DNA from: Cytophagaceae bacterium
GTDB lineage: Bacteria; Bacteroidota; Bacteroidia; Cytophagales; UBA9547
Length of the DNA stretch: 64,000 bases
Reading direction: 5' to 3'
NCBI GenBank assembly: GCA_027488865.1
Contig: JAIYAU010000016.1
Location: 1-64,000, forward strand
Below the pieces are notes generated by a model. The model was not told where the DNA came from. It saw only the letters and a program-made list of their open reading frames with translations, and did no database searches. Position numbers and translations under genes: made by a program. Numbering within the stretch: position 1 is the first letter of the stretch; each line of letters begins with the position of its first letter. Of the stretch, positions 16,488-27,598 are shown one piece after another.

Positions 16488-16979
16488 ATGGCCTCATTTG
16501 ATATTGTGTGCAAAGTAGACCCACAAACCATCGATAACGTAGTAAACGTTGCAAAAAGAGAAATCTTGAACCGTTTTGACTTTAGAGATTCAAAAACATC
16601 AATAGACTTTGATAAAAAAAATAATCAAATACAGATTACCACTGAAAACGACATGAAACTCACTTCTATCGAGGATGAACTCATTAAGAGAAGTGTTAAG
16701 CAAAACTTAGATACCCATTGTTTTGATTTTACAAAAGAGTCTTATGCTTCTGGACCAATGGTAAAAAAAGAAATTAAAATTAAACAAGGAATAGATAAAG
16801 AGGCATCCAAAAAAATAATGAAGGCCATTAAAGATTCTAACCTAAAAGTGCAAACAGCCCTTATGGATGAACAAATCAGGGTAACATCAAAAAAAATAGA
16901 TGAATTACAAGCTGTAATAGCTATTTTAAGAGCAGCAAATCTAGAATTGCCGTTACAATTTATCAATATGAAAAGTTAA
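16488..16979 (+). CDS. yajQ: YajQ-family nucleotide-binding protein
   Basis: 163 residues from the ATG at 16488 (MASFDIVCKVD), the conserved family start; a longer frame running back into batD is not used. YajQ has two ferredoxin-like halves: SFDIVCKVDPQTIDNVVNVAKREI and the KSYA-like segment before EIKIKQGIDKEASKKIMK. It ends with the ISKKIDELQAVIAILR-type helix and LPLQFINM, also family hallmarks. Members bind nucleotides, with cyclic di-GMP binding reported in Xanthomonas, and RNA. It follows batD by 25 bases and precedes gyrB by 170. Confidence 0.93.
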   Translation: MASFDIVCKVDPQTIDNVVNVAKREILNRFDFRDSKTSIDFDKKNNQIQITTENDMKLTSIEDELIKRSVKQNLDTHCFDFTKESYASGPMVKKEIKIKQGIDKEASKKIMKAIKDSNLKVQTALMDEQIRVTSKKIDELQAVIAILRAANLELPLQFINMKS

Positions 16980-17065
16980 AATAGGTTTAAAATAACCCAA
17001 CTATTAGATAATATCCAGAGCAACTTTCAAAATCACACTTTAGGAGATTGTCAATGTTCAAAAAC

Positions 17066-17097
17066 TTGTTAAAATCACAAATAAAGTAGTATCTTTA
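17066..17097 (+). promoter_or_regulatory. Likely gyrB promoter
   Basis: TTG at 17066-17068, 21 bases, TATCTTTA at 17090-17097 (one mismatch at the last base), 52 bases upstream of the gyrB ATG. The intervening leader contains an imperfect inverted repeat around GCGCATTTAATGTGCG. Confidence 0.5.
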
Positions 17098-17134
17098 CAT
17101 GTTAGCGCATTTAATGTGCGACCAATATTTATAA

Positions 17135-19111
<1,977 letters not shown>

Positions 19112-19125
19112 CAATGATAGAATAA

Positions 19126-19172
19126 AATCCCTACAATAGTTTATACTTTTGAACTGTTGTAGGGATTATTGT
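19126..19172 (+). terminator. Stem-loop after gyrB
   Basis: AATCCCTACAATAGTT (19126-19141) pairs with AACTGTTGTAGGGATT (19152-19167), nearly perfect over 16 bases around a 10-base loop. The T-tract that follows is short, so termination is likely but not certain. Confidence 0.55.
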
Positions 19173-19347
19173 TATAATTAAAACCAACAGAACAAAAATT
19201 CTGAATGGATATATAGATTTTTTCTTAAAGAATTAAAATCCACAAAATCTTTCTTAACCCTCACCCATACTTCTAAACTAGGTGCAAAACTATATTTTCG
19301 AATGGAGATTTTGATTTATTTTATATTTATTCGTTAATATTAATTAT

Positions 19348-19355
19348 TAACTTTG
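19348..19355 (+). promoter_or_regulatory. -7 promoter element of rodA
   Basis: TAACTTTG 28 bases before the GTG start; -33 element not clear. Confidence 0.45.
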
Positions 19356-19383
19356 CATCTATAATTTTTTTAAAACCCATCAA

Positions 19384-20646
19384 GTGCGCCGCGACGAAGA
19401 ACTTACCAAAAGTATAGATTGGACTACCGTTTGGTTGTTTGCAATTATGGTGGTGTTAGGCTGGCTTAATGTTTTTGCCGCAGTTTATGATCCTGAGTTA
19501 AAACAAAGCATTTTTGATTTTTCCCTCAACAGCGGCAAACAATTGGTATGGATATTTACCACAATTGTATTAATTACATTTATTCTTCTAATTGATTATA
19601 AATTTTGGGATACATTAGCTTATGCTATTTATGGCTTAGTAATTATATCTTTAATTGCGGTTTTGGTATTGGGTAAAGAAGTGGCAGGCTCCAAGTCTTG
19701 GTTTGAAATTGGAAGCATACGTATTCAACCCGCTGAATTTGCCAAATTTGCCACATCTTTAGCTATTGCTAAGTTTCTGTCGGGGACTTATGTAAAAATG
19801 GAACAAATAAAAACACAATTGATTGGATTAATTATTATTGGCATACCAGTTGGACTAATTATTTTACAAGGAGACACAGGTTCGGCAATGGTTTTTACTG
19901 CGTTCTTGTTGGTCTTTTTTATTGAAGGAATGGCTCCATGGCTTATTTTAATGGGTCTTGGTGGTGGAATTCTGCTTATACTTACGTTGCTTATTAAACC
20001 AATTTATCTGTATATTTCTTTTTCGGTGATTGCCTTTATTGGTATTTTATTATTGCGTCGGAAAAGCCTTCCAATTATTTCACTTATTATTTTTGCTTTA
20101 GTGTTTTCAATTGCTTTTAGTAGTAGTGTAGACTATGTAATTAAACATCTCAAGCCACATCAACAAAATAGAATTATGTCACTTGTAGATCCAGATGCAG
20201 ATCCTTTAGGTGCTGGTTGGAACGTTACACAATCTAAAATCGCCATTGGTTCAGGAGGATTTATCGGGAAAGGTTTTTTACAAGGAACACAAACAAAATT
20301 TGATTTTGTACCAGAGCAAAGCACAGATTTCATTTTTTGTACAATTGGCGAGGAACATGGCTGGATTGGATCATTTTTATTACTAGGACTATTTGTTACC
20401 TTATTTTTTAGACTCATATTTTTAGCAGAACGTCAAAAAACACGATTTGCAAGGGTATATGGGTATTCAGTAGTGTGTATTATGTTTTTCCACTTCACCG
20501 TAAATATTGGGATGACCATTGGGCTATTTCCTGTAGTAGGTATTCCTTTGCCATTTTTTAGTTACGGCGGTTCCTCTTTGTGGTCTTTTACTATACTACT
20601 ATTTATTTTTCTAAACTTAGACGCTAACCGTAGGCTTATTTTGTAA
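19384..20646 (+). CDS. rodA: RodA, SEDS-family peptidoglycan glycosyltransferase
   Basis: 420 residues from a GTG start; about ten membrane helices. RodA polymerises glycan strands in the elongasome with a class B PBP. Family segments are clear: KSWFEIGSIRIQPAEFAKF, LQGDTGSAMVF (the catalytic loop region), GGFIGKGFLQGTQTKFDFVPEQSTDFIF, EEHGWIG and the closing GIPLPFFSYGGSS. The TKFDFVPE wording and the short length favour RodA over FtsW. Rod-shape genes mreBCD/mrdA are not adjacent. It converges with a glycosyltransferase gene only two bases away. Confidence 0.93.
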   Translation: MRRDEELTKSIDWTTVWLFAIMVVLGWLNVFAAVYDPELKQSIFDFSLNSGKQLVWIFTTIVLITFILLIDYKFWDTLAYAIYGLVIISLIAVLVLGKEVAGSKSWFEIGSIRIQPAEFAKFATSLAIAKFLSGTYVKMEQIKTQLIGLIIIGIPVGLIILQGDTGSAMVFTAFLLVFFIEGMAPWLILMGLGGGILLILTLLIKPIYLYISFSVIAFIGILLLRRKSLPIISLIIFALVFSIAFSSSVDYVIKHLKPHQQNRIMSLVDPDADPLGAGWNVTQSKIAIGSGGFIGKGFLQGTQTKFDFVPEQSTDFIFCTIGEEHGWIGSFLLLGLFVTLFFRLIFLAERQKTRFARVYGYSVVCIMFFHFTVNIGMTIGLFPVVGIPLPFFSYGGSSLWSFTILLFIFLNLDANRRLIL

Positions 20647-20648
20647 GT

Positions 20649-21542
20649 TTATATCAATGGAGCAGTGAGAATTATTTCATATAATTTATATCTAATGGAT
20701 TTAGGTAAAAATTTAAAATACTCTTTGTCTACCATTTTGCTAAAAATGGATCTTTTAAAAAGTGAATACAATACAACCTTTAAAAAAGTCAATTTAATTT
20801 TTCGAATATTTTTAAAGTCTTCATAAGGGGCTCCTCCCAATTCAAACAGTAAATAAATAAATTTTTTATAGTCCAACTGTCGTTTTATATAAGATTTGCA
20901 AGTAACGTAATCCGCATGAATTGCTTTGGCACGTTCATTATAGTAAATTGGGATGTTTGCCAAATAACACCTAATGCCTAAATCAAGATCTTCAGCATCA
21001 TTAAGTTTTTCCTTAAATCCTCCCAAATGATCAAAGAGAGACTTGGAAATAGAAAAATTAGCTGCATCAATCAATATATTCTCTTTGGGTAGCGGCTGAA
21101 TTTTGCCAAGTTGGGCATTCCATCTTTGTACCAAACTATATTTAAATTTCTGAAAATCTTTTGATTGAGGAGACAACTCATCAATCCGTTGTCCAATGCA
21201 AACTGAATTTTGAAACTTTTGATGGTGACCAATGTGTTCTTTCAACCAATTACTTGAAGGTTTAGTGTCGTCGTCATTAAAAATAAGCAAATCACCAGTG
21301 GCCTCTTTTGCTCCCCTGTTTCTTACTGCTGCTCTTCCTTTATTTTCTTGAAAAATATATTTCAGCAGTAGTTTAGTTTGATAAGATTCTAAATACTCAA
21401 GTGTACCATCTTTTGACCCATCTATTACAATTATTAATTCATAAAAAGGATAGGTTTGTTGCTCTAAAAATGGTAATAATGCCTTAATTTTATTTAATCC
21501 GTTGTATGTCGGAACGATTACAGAAACTTTCAAATCATCCAT
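20649..21542 (-). CDS. Family 2 glycosyltransferase
   Basis: 297 residues with a GT-A fold. VSVIVPTYNGLNKIKALLPF binds the nucleotide sugar, IDGSKDGT is the second strand, and the metal-binding DxD is FNDDDTK (about 92-96). The later EDLDLGIRCYLA is the usual acidic catalytic segment. No membrane segments. The donor and acceptor cannot be read from sequence. The start is four bases from the stop of the next glycosyltransferase on the same strand, so they form a two-gene unit likely to decorate a polysaccharide or lipid. Confidence 0.88.
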   Translation of the reverse strand: MDDLKVSVIVPTYNGLNKIKALLPFLEQQTYPFYELIIVIDGSKDGTLEYLESYQTKLLLKYIFQENKGRAAVRNRGAKEATGDLLIFNDDDTKPSSNWLKEHIGHHQKFQNSVCIGQRIDELSPQSKDFQKFKYSLVQRWNAQLGKIQPLPKENILIDAANFSISKSLFDHLGGFKEKLNDAEDLDLGIRCYLANIPIYYNERAKAIHADYVTCKSYIKRQLDYKKFIYLLFELGGAPYEDFKNIRKIKLTFLKVVLYSLFKRSIFSKMVDKEYFKFLPKSIRYKLYEIILTAPLI

Positions 21543-21546
21543 ATAT

Positions 21547-22536
21547 TCAATTTTTGACCCGATTATAGAGTTTTTTAAAAATTGGAGGTAGTATTAATTT
21601 CCATAAAATCGAATTCATCCTATCAACATCAGGCTTCTTTAATCTTTCTGTATCAATGTACGGAACAAGAGCTTTGGCTGTGTTAAATTTGTTAATTGCG
21701 TATAATTGTTCGAATCTATGCAATAAAAAATAAGTAATCGAGTTTAAAACCAAGTCTTTATCTTGTCCGAATAACAAAGTTGAATGCACTCCTTCCTTAA
21801 TATCCAAATTGTTTTTTATTCCTTCCATTTCCATTTTATAACCATAAGCCTTCGCTAAAGCAAAAAACAAACTATCTGTTTCAAAAGCAAATTTTTCGGC
21901 GAACGAAACTGTTTTTGAACTTTCATGCAATCTAAAATTAGCCAAAACTTTATCCGTTAGTACTATTCCATCAAGTCCATTTTGAAACAATATTCTCATC
22001 CAAAGTTCCTTATCCATAATGTAGTGCATTTCCTGATTGACCATCCCAATCTTATCCAAGATAGACTTTCGAATAAAGGTTTCAGGTTGGTCTATTCTTG
22101 CCCAGCCGATAGTCTTGGCCAAATTATCAGAATAGACGTCAGTACCTGAAGAAAAATGCAATGTTTGATCGCCCTTAAAAATCCTACTTCTTCCACAAAA
22201 TACATGACAATTTATATCCCTAAAGGCTTCTCCTACTATCTGTAAGGTGTTATATTCATAATAATCATCACTATTGAGCCAATTAAAAACATCACCAGTG
22301 CATAAAGCAAGTCCTTTGTTAATGGCGTCACTTTGACCTTGATCTGGTTCACTTATCCAATAGGTCAAATGTTTTTGATACTTTTTTATTATTTCTACTG
22401 TATCATCTTTACTACCACCATCAATGATGAGGTATTCAAGATTGGGATAATTCTGAGACAAAATCGAATCGATAGTTTGCTCAATATATTGTCCTTGATT
22501 AAAAGAAGGTGTTACAATGGATATTTTGGGAAACAA
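21547..22536 (-). CDS. Family 2 glycosyltransferase
   Basis: 329 residues: ISIVTPSFNQGQYIEQTIDS at the N-terminus, IIDGGSKDDTVEII, then EPDQGQSDAINKGLALCTGDVFNWLNSDD with the DxD at the end, the wording of GT2 enzymes related to WcaA. The C-terminal third is helical and variable, and includes a KELWMRILFQNGLDG segment. First gene of the two-gene unit. Only a bare intergenic stretch separates it from the divergent nfeD-floA pair. Confidence 0.88.
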   Translation of the reverse strand: MFPKISIVTPSFNQGQYIEQTIDSILSQNYPNLEYLIIDGGSKDDTVEIIKKYQKHLTYWISEPDQGQSDAINKGLALCTGDVFNWLNSDDYYEYNTLQIVGEAFRDINCHVFCGRSRIFKGDQTLHFSSGTDVYSDNLAKTIGWARIDQPETFIRKSILDKIGMVNQEMHYIMDKELWMRILFQNGLDGIVLTDKVLANFRLHESSKTVSFAEKFAFETDSLFFALAKAYGYKMEMEGIKNNLDIKEGVHSTLLFGQDKDLVLNSITYFLLHRFEQLYAINKFNTAKALVPYIDTERLKKPDVDRMNSILWKLILPPIFKKLYNRVKN

Positions 22537-22672
22537 TGTTTTGTAGTTTTAAAACAAAAATACGAAATAGATTCAACCAAAACCTGATAAATTTGAATTT
22601 CAGTTTCAGTATTCTAATTTTATAAAAAATATCGTAAACAATACTTAAAGTAGCTTCATCTTTTAATAAACT

Positions 22673-23143
22673 ATGTTACCAATCATTTCTATAATTTGTT
22701 TATTAAGTATTGGAATAATCCTTTTATTGTTAGAAATTATAGTGATACCTGGTCTGCCAATCGTGGGGATAGTAGGACTTTTGTTTGAAACTGGCTCAAT
22801 TTGGGCATGCTATTACTACTATGGTCAATCAGCGGCCACATGGTATGCTTTATCTGTTATAATTTTTACAATCTTTTTGGTGGTTATTGCTTTTAAATCA
22901 AATTTTTGGAATAAATTCGCATTAAATAAAAGTTTAATAGCGTTTAAAGAAAAAGAAAAATTTACACAGGTTAATATTGGTGATGTAGGCATAACTAATT
23001 CAACTTTAAGACCTTCTGGAAAAGCAACTTTTAAAGAATTATCTCTTGAAGTAGTTAGTATTAGTGGTCTTATTCCACCAAAAACCGAAGTAAGTGTAGT
23101 TTTAATTAAACCCGGGAAAATTTTTGTTAAAACCATTATTTAA
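22673..23143 (+). CDS. NfeD-family membrane protein
   Basis: 156 residues: two or three membrane helices (about 4-24, 28-50, 55-76) followed by a C-terminal OB-fold-like domain starting near [21 protein letters not shown], the NfeD signature. It is the short form lacking the ClpP-like protease domain. Short NfeD proteins are regularly encoded with flotillins, and the gene for one begins 11 bases downstream. The pair probably organises membrane microdomains. Confidence 0.85.
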   Translation: MLPIISIICLLSIGIILLLLEIIVIPGLPIVGIVGLLFETGSIWACYYYYGQSAATWYALSVIIFTIFLVVIAFKSNFWNKFALNKSLIAFKEKEKFTQVNIGDVGITNSTLRPSGKATFKELSLEVVSISGLIPPKTEVSVVLIKPGKIFVKTII

Positions 23144-23153
23144 ATCATCTTTT

Positions 23154-24122
23154 ATGGAAATCCTAATTGTTATAGGCGTAAGTATTGTTTTTCTTTTTGT
23201 TTTTTTGTATTTCGTTCCTGTCAATCTATGGATAACAGCCTTATTTTCAGGAGTTAATATTGGTCTTTTCGATCTTGTATTCATGAGAATTAGGAAAGTG
23301 CCACCACGCACATTGGTAGAGTCGTTAATTACAGCTACTAAAGCCGGTCTTAAAATAACCAGAACTGATTTAGAAACCCACTTTTTGGCTGGTGGACATG
23401 TACCTTCAGTGATAAAAGCACTTATTTCTGCCCACATGGCTAACATTAACTTGACATTTCAACAAGCGGCGGCTATAGATCTTGCAGGACGCGATGTATT
23501 TGAGGCGGTACAGATTTCCGTAAATCCACGTGTAATACAAACACCGAACGTGTCCGCGGTAGCACAAGATGGTATACAATTGGTAGCGAAAGCTTTGGTT
23601 ACTGTAAGGGTAAATATCGCGCAGTTGGTAGGTGGTGCAGGAGAAGAAACCATATTAGCAAGGGTGGGTGAAGGTATTGTTACGTCAATTGGTTCTTCTT
23701 TATCGCACAAAGAAGTGCTTGAAAATCCTGATAAAATTTCAAAACTAGTATTGTCTAAAGGGCTTGATGCTGGTACTGCCTATGAAATCCTCTCTATCGA
23801 TATTGCTGACGTAGATGTTGGAGCTAACATTGGTGCGAAATTGCAAATAGATCAAGCTAATGCGGATTTAAAAGTAGCAGAAGCAAAAGCTGAAGAGCGC
23901 AGAGCGATGGCAGTTGCCGTTGAGCAAGAAATGAAAGCTAAAGCACAAGAGGCTCGTGCTAAAGTAATTGAAGCTGAGGCAGAAGTACCTAAAGCTATTG
24001 CAGAATCATTTAGAAGCGGCAACCTTGGTATTATGGATTACTATAAAATGAGGAATATGCAATCTGATACTGACATGAGGGATTCAATTGCTAATTCTGG
24101 CAAAAACACTCCTAATACTTAA
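23154..24122 (+). CDS. floA: Flotillin-like protein FloA
   Basis: 322 residues from the ATG at 23154 ([12 protein letters not shown]); an in-frame upstream extension overlapping nfeD is not used. Two N-terminal hydrophobic segments (about 3-22 and 27-45) anchor it. The SPFH core includes [39 protein letters not shown] and [21 protein letters not shown]. The charged helical stretch [19 protein letters not shown] and the [17 protein letters not shown] tail are typical of FloA/YqfA. It forms functional membrane microdomains. Followed by a strong terminator. Confidence 0.93.
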   Translation: MEILIVIGVSIVFLFVFLYFVPVNLWITALFSGVNIGLFDLVFMRIRKVPPRTLVESLITATKAGLKITRTDLETHFLAGGHVPSVIKALISAHMANINLTFQQAAAIDLAGRDVFEAVQISVNPRVIQTPNVSAVAQDGIQLVAKALVTVRVNIAQLVGGAGEETILARVGEGIVTSIGSSLSHKEVLENPDKISKLVLSKGLDAGTAYEILSIDIADVDVGANIGAKLQIDQANADLKVAEAKAEERRAMAVAVEQEMKAKAQEARAKVIEAEAEVPKAIAESFRSGNLGIMDYYKMRNMQSDTDMRDSIANSGKNTPNT

Positions 24123-24141
24123 AAATTCCTTTTTCACATTT

Positions 24142-24178
24142 AAAAAGAACCACTTTCAACTTAGTGGTTCTTTTTTTT
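24142..24178 (+). terminator. Terminator of the nfeD-floA operon
   Basis: AAAAAGAACCACT pairs with AGTGGTTCTTTTT around an 8-base loop, followed by a T-tract to 24178. Confidence 0.9.
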
Positions 24179-24340
24179 GAGATTTCAAATTCAATTCTAA
24201 CTAGCTATCAAACCTTAATTATACATTATGGATTTTTTTAAAAAAAATCTATTATAAAAGTATCTATTAATCTAGTTTTTACGTAGATAACAAAAATATT
24301 CTATTCTTTATTTCTACTAATTTTTTTGATATTAGTTAAT

Positions 24341-25873
24341 ATGAAACTTAACAAACACATAAAATCATTTATTTTAAGTTCTTTCTATATTATTATATGT
24401 TTGGCAACTAGTTGGTTAATTTCATGTAAACCAGAAAACGAGCAACAAAACGGAACTAAAGTTGACAGCTTAAGCACCAAAGATTCAATTTCAAATATTA
24501 GTGACACTTCCCAAGTAAATAAAGTTGATACCAATTTTGAGGTGGGCACTACTTTATCTTCATACATAGTTAAAAAGCATTTATTAAAATCCATTAATGA
24601 AAAAAAACTAAAGAAAAATGTAAAATTGTCGATTTTGGGAAGTATGAAAAAACAACCTTCAATTGAACTAAAAAATTATATTCTATTGGCCAATGAAAGT
24701 AACACAATTATTGATAGAACTGCTCTTACTAAAGAAGGACGATTTAAGTTTGAAAAACTGCAAGCAGGCTCCTACAATATATTAATTGAAAAACCTATAA
24801 AAGGACTTGAAATTGATATAGAAACCAAGTTTGTTGATGAATCAACATTGCTGCCTGAAGAAAATCAAGAAAATTTAGATTTCTCCATCAACAAGATTTT
24901 ATCTGCCGCTTTTATACAAAAACATTTACTATACAAGCTTCCTTCTGCTCAAGTAAAACTTAAACAAGGAGATATTGATGGTATAATTACTGCTAAAGAA
25001 AATGAACCTTTAGATAATCTTGAAATATTGTTGGTAGATGACGACAATAAAATTATTTCTAAAACTAAAACTAATGCGCAAGGTAAATTTAGCTTTAAAA
25101 AATTACCGGCAGGTAATTATAATTTATTATTAAGGGACCAAAATCCAAACATAACCGCTAAATTATTAGAGTCACAAGACAATGCTAATATTGCTTTAGT
25201 TCCTGAAGAAATTAAACTAAATATCAATAGCATCTTACCTGCCAGTTTTGTACAAAAAAATAAAATCGGAACAGTTGATAAAAACTTGTTTAGGGACGAC
25301 TATTGTAATCTTAAGGGCAAAATAACAGGTTCTAGCAATTCACACACCATCATTATTACTGATTTATCCAACAAAATAATTCGTATTACAAAATCACTAA
25401 CTAATGGCGGTTTTAATTTTGACAAACTTCCTTACGGTGATTATAACTTACTCATTGAAAATAAACCCTCAGGAATTAAGGTGGAATATAAGGTAGAAAC
25501 TGACCAAAGTGAAATTTTAGAACCAACTACCAATAATTTTAACTTTGAAATTAACACCAAAGTTCCCAAAAATATTATTGCTGCAAATGGCTTAGGTGAA
25601 ATGGAGGTTGGGAATGTAAAAAACATTACAGGTTATTTTCATGAGAACATCGGGAAACAGAAAAAGGCCATACCAAACGAAGAACTTTTTATAGTTGATT
25701 CACAAGATAAGATAATAGCAAAAACCACCTCTGATGGTTCAGGAAAGTTTGGATTTTCCAAATTAAACAGCGGTAAATACACAATAATAGGTAAAAGAAC
25801 GTTTTCTAGAATGAACATTGGATTGGATCTTTCCTTTAAACAAAATAATTCATTAGAGGAAAATCAAAACTAG
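24341..25873 (+). CDS. Lipoprotein with four repeated beta-sandwich modules
   Basis: 510 residues from the ATG at 24341; a TTG five codons upstream was rejected because the lipoprotein signal starts properly here. Signal: charged N-terminus, hydrophobic core and lipobox LISC with C29. The mature part is four repeats of about 105 residues. Each has a strand pair of the DNKIISKTKTNAQGKFSFKKL type followed by PAGNYNLLL (the other copies read EGRFKFEKLQAGSYNILI, NGGFNFDKLPYGDYNLLI and SGKFGFSKLNSGKYTII). This is the carboxypeptidase-regulatory/SdrD-B-like beta-sandwich pattern. A second motif (ILSAAFIQKHLL, ILPASFVQKNKI) recurs between modules. No enzymatic residues seen; likely a surface spacer or binder. 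Confidence 0.75.
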   Translation: MKLNKHIKSFILSSFYIIICLATSWLISCKPENEQQNGTKVDSLSTKDSISNISDTSQVNKVDTNFEVGTTLSSYIVKKHLLKSINEKKLKKNVKLSILGSMKKQPSIELKNYILLANESNTIIDRTALTKEGRFKFEKLQAGSYNILIEKPIKGLEIDIETKFVDESTLLPEENQENLDFSINKILSAAFIQKHLLYKLPSAQVKLKQGDIDGIITAKENEPLDNLEILLVDDDNKIISKTKTNAQGKFSFKKLPAGNYNLLLRDQNPNITAKLLESQDNANIALVPEEIKLNINSILPASFVQKNKIGTVDKNLFRDDYCNLKGKITGSSNSHTIIITDLSNKIIRITKSLTNGGFNFDKLPYGDYNLLIENKPSGIKVEYKVETDQSEILEPTTNNFNFEINTKVPKNIIAANGLGEMEVGNVKNITGYFHENIGKQKKAIPNEELFIVDSQDKIIAKTTSDGSGKFGFSKLNSGKYTIIGKRTFSRMNIGLDLSFKQNNSLEENQN

Positions 25874-26036
25874 GATCAGATTAAAGTTTATCCTCGCATA
25901 GTGGTTTATCACATAAATTGCCGACAAACATTGGTATTTTGGGGAATAAGTTCTGGGAGAACTGAATTTAAACACAATTTTCTATAAATTTATTATTGAT
26001 AACTTAAGTTTTGTTTTTACGTTACCGCTAATTGCT

Positions 26037-26044
26037 TAATTTTG
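26037..26044 (+). promoter_or_regulatory. -7 promoter element of the GH3-type gene
   Basis: TAATTTTG ends six bases before the ATG at 26051; a TTTTG lies 23 bases upstream, slightly farther than usual. Transcription would start at about 26049, giving an almost leaderless mRNA. Confidence 0.5.
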
Positions 26045-26050
26045 TGCGAT

Positions 26051-27541
26051 ATGGGAATACGTTCATTTTTAAGCAAGCCAATAGCTGCAATAGCCAAAAG
26101 TAAAATAGACCAATGGTCTAAAGACCCAATTAAAGCACAAAAGGCTGTTTTTCAAGAGTTGATAGTTGGTGGTGCAGAAACTATGTTCGGTAGAGATCAT
26201 AGTATGCGCTCAGTAAAATCTTTTAAAGATTATCAATCACGAGTGCCAGTACGTGATTATGAAGATATGAAAGACTACATTAAGAAGGTAGTTGACGGTG
26301 GCCTAGATGTGCTATGGAAAGGTAGACCCATTTATTTTGCCAAAACATCAGGTACAACATCTGGGGTTAAATACATACCAATTACGAAAGAATCAATTCC
26401 CTATCACATACAAGGAGCAAGAGATGCCTTGTTGTGTTATGTAAACGAAACGGGTAAAAGTGACTTTTTGGACGGCAATTTAATGTTTTTGTCAGGAAGT
26501 CCCGAACTCGATCTCAAAGGCCATGTTCCAACAGGAAGATTATCTGGAATTGTGAATCACCACGTTCCCAGCTATTTACGCACCAATCAAAAACCAAGTT
26601 ATAAAACAAACTGCATTGAAGATTGGGAAACAAAACTTGATGCGATAATCCAAGAGACACAACATGCAAACATGTCGTTAATCTCGGGAATTCCGCCATG
26701 GGTTCAAATGTACTTTGATAAAATTGTAGAAAAAACAGGTAAAAAAATTCATGAAGTATTCCCTAATTTTTCACTGTACGTATATGGAGGTGTCAATTTT
26801 GAACCTTACAAGGCAAAATTATTTGAAACAATCGGCAAACCGATTGATAGCATCGAAACGTATCCAGCGTCTGAAGGATTTATAGCTTACCAAGATTTAC
26901 AAAATTCAGAGGGACTTCTCCTGTTACTAAATGCAGGAATTTTTTATGAATTTATACCTGCTAGTGAATTTTTTTCTGACAAACCAACCCGTTTGACCAT
27001 CGAAGACGTTGAAATAGGAGTTAATTATGCTTTGGTAATAAGCACAAATGCAGGACTGTGGAGTTATTCGATTGGAGATACAATTAAATTTGTAAGTAAA
27101 GAACCTTATAGAATTATAGTTACCGGACGTATTAAGCACTTTTTATCGGCCTTTGGAGAACATGTGATAGGAGAAGAAGTAGAAAAAGCCATGAAACACG
27201 CCATGGATACTTTTAAGGAGGTGGAGATTGTAGAGTTTACCGTTGCACCGCAAGTGAATCCTAAGGAAGGGATGCCTTATCATGAGTGGTTAATCGAATT
27301 TTCAAAAGAACCCCATGATTTGCAAGCCTTTGCACAACATCTTGATAAACAAATGGTAAAATTAAATGTTTATTATGAAGATTTAATCACTGGAAATATT
27401 TTAACAAATCTTAAGATAACTAACTTACCCAAAAATTCATTTATTTCTTATATGAAATCGCAAGGTAAGCTTGGAGGCCAGAATAAAGTACCAAGATTAG
27501 CCAATGATAGAAAAATAGCTGACGCCTTAATAACAAATTAA
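26051..27541 (+). CDS. GH3-family acyl-acid amido synthetase-like enzyme
   Basis: 496 residues from the ATG at 26051; a TTG three codons upstream falls inside the promoter box. GH3 enzymes adenylate a carboxylic acid and join it to an amino acid; the plant members conjugate auxin or jasmonate. Visible here: the ATP-binding FAKTSGTTSGVKYIPIT (about 95-110), GGVNFEPYK, YPASEGFIAYQ and WSYSIGDTIKF and GRIKHFLSAFGEHV, all family landmarks. Bacterial substrates are unknown. It is the first gene of a rightward group with dxr (57 bases on) and rseP, a co-location that may be functional. Confidence 0.9.
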   Translation: MGIRSFLSKPIAAIAKSKIDQWSKDPIKAQKAVFQELIVGGAETMFGRDHSMRSVKSFKDYQSRVPVRDYEDMKDYIKKVVDGGLDVLWKGRPIYFAKTSGTTSGVKYIPITKESIPYHIQGARDALLCYVNETGKSDFLDGNLMFLSGSPELDLKGHVPTGRLSGIVNHHVPSYLRTNQKPSYKTNCIEDWETKLDAIIQETQHANMSLISGIPPWVQMYFDKIVEKTGKKIHEVFPNFSLYVYGGVNFEPYKAKLFETIGKPIDSIETYPASEGFIAYQDLQNSEGLLLLLNAGIFYEFIPASEFFSDKPTRLTIEDVEIGVNYALVISTNAGLWSYSIGDTIKFVSKEPYRIIVTGRIKHFLSAFGEHVIGEEVEKAMKHAMDTFKEVEIVEFTVAPQVNPKEGMPYHEWLIEFSKEPHDLQAFAQHLDKQMVKLNVYYEDLITGNILTNLKITNLPKNSFISYMKSQGKLGGQNKVPRLANDRKIADALITN

Positions 27542-27598
27542 AATATAAATTTTTTTAGCCACATAACACTTTTCTTTGAGAAGGTGTAAACTAATAAC

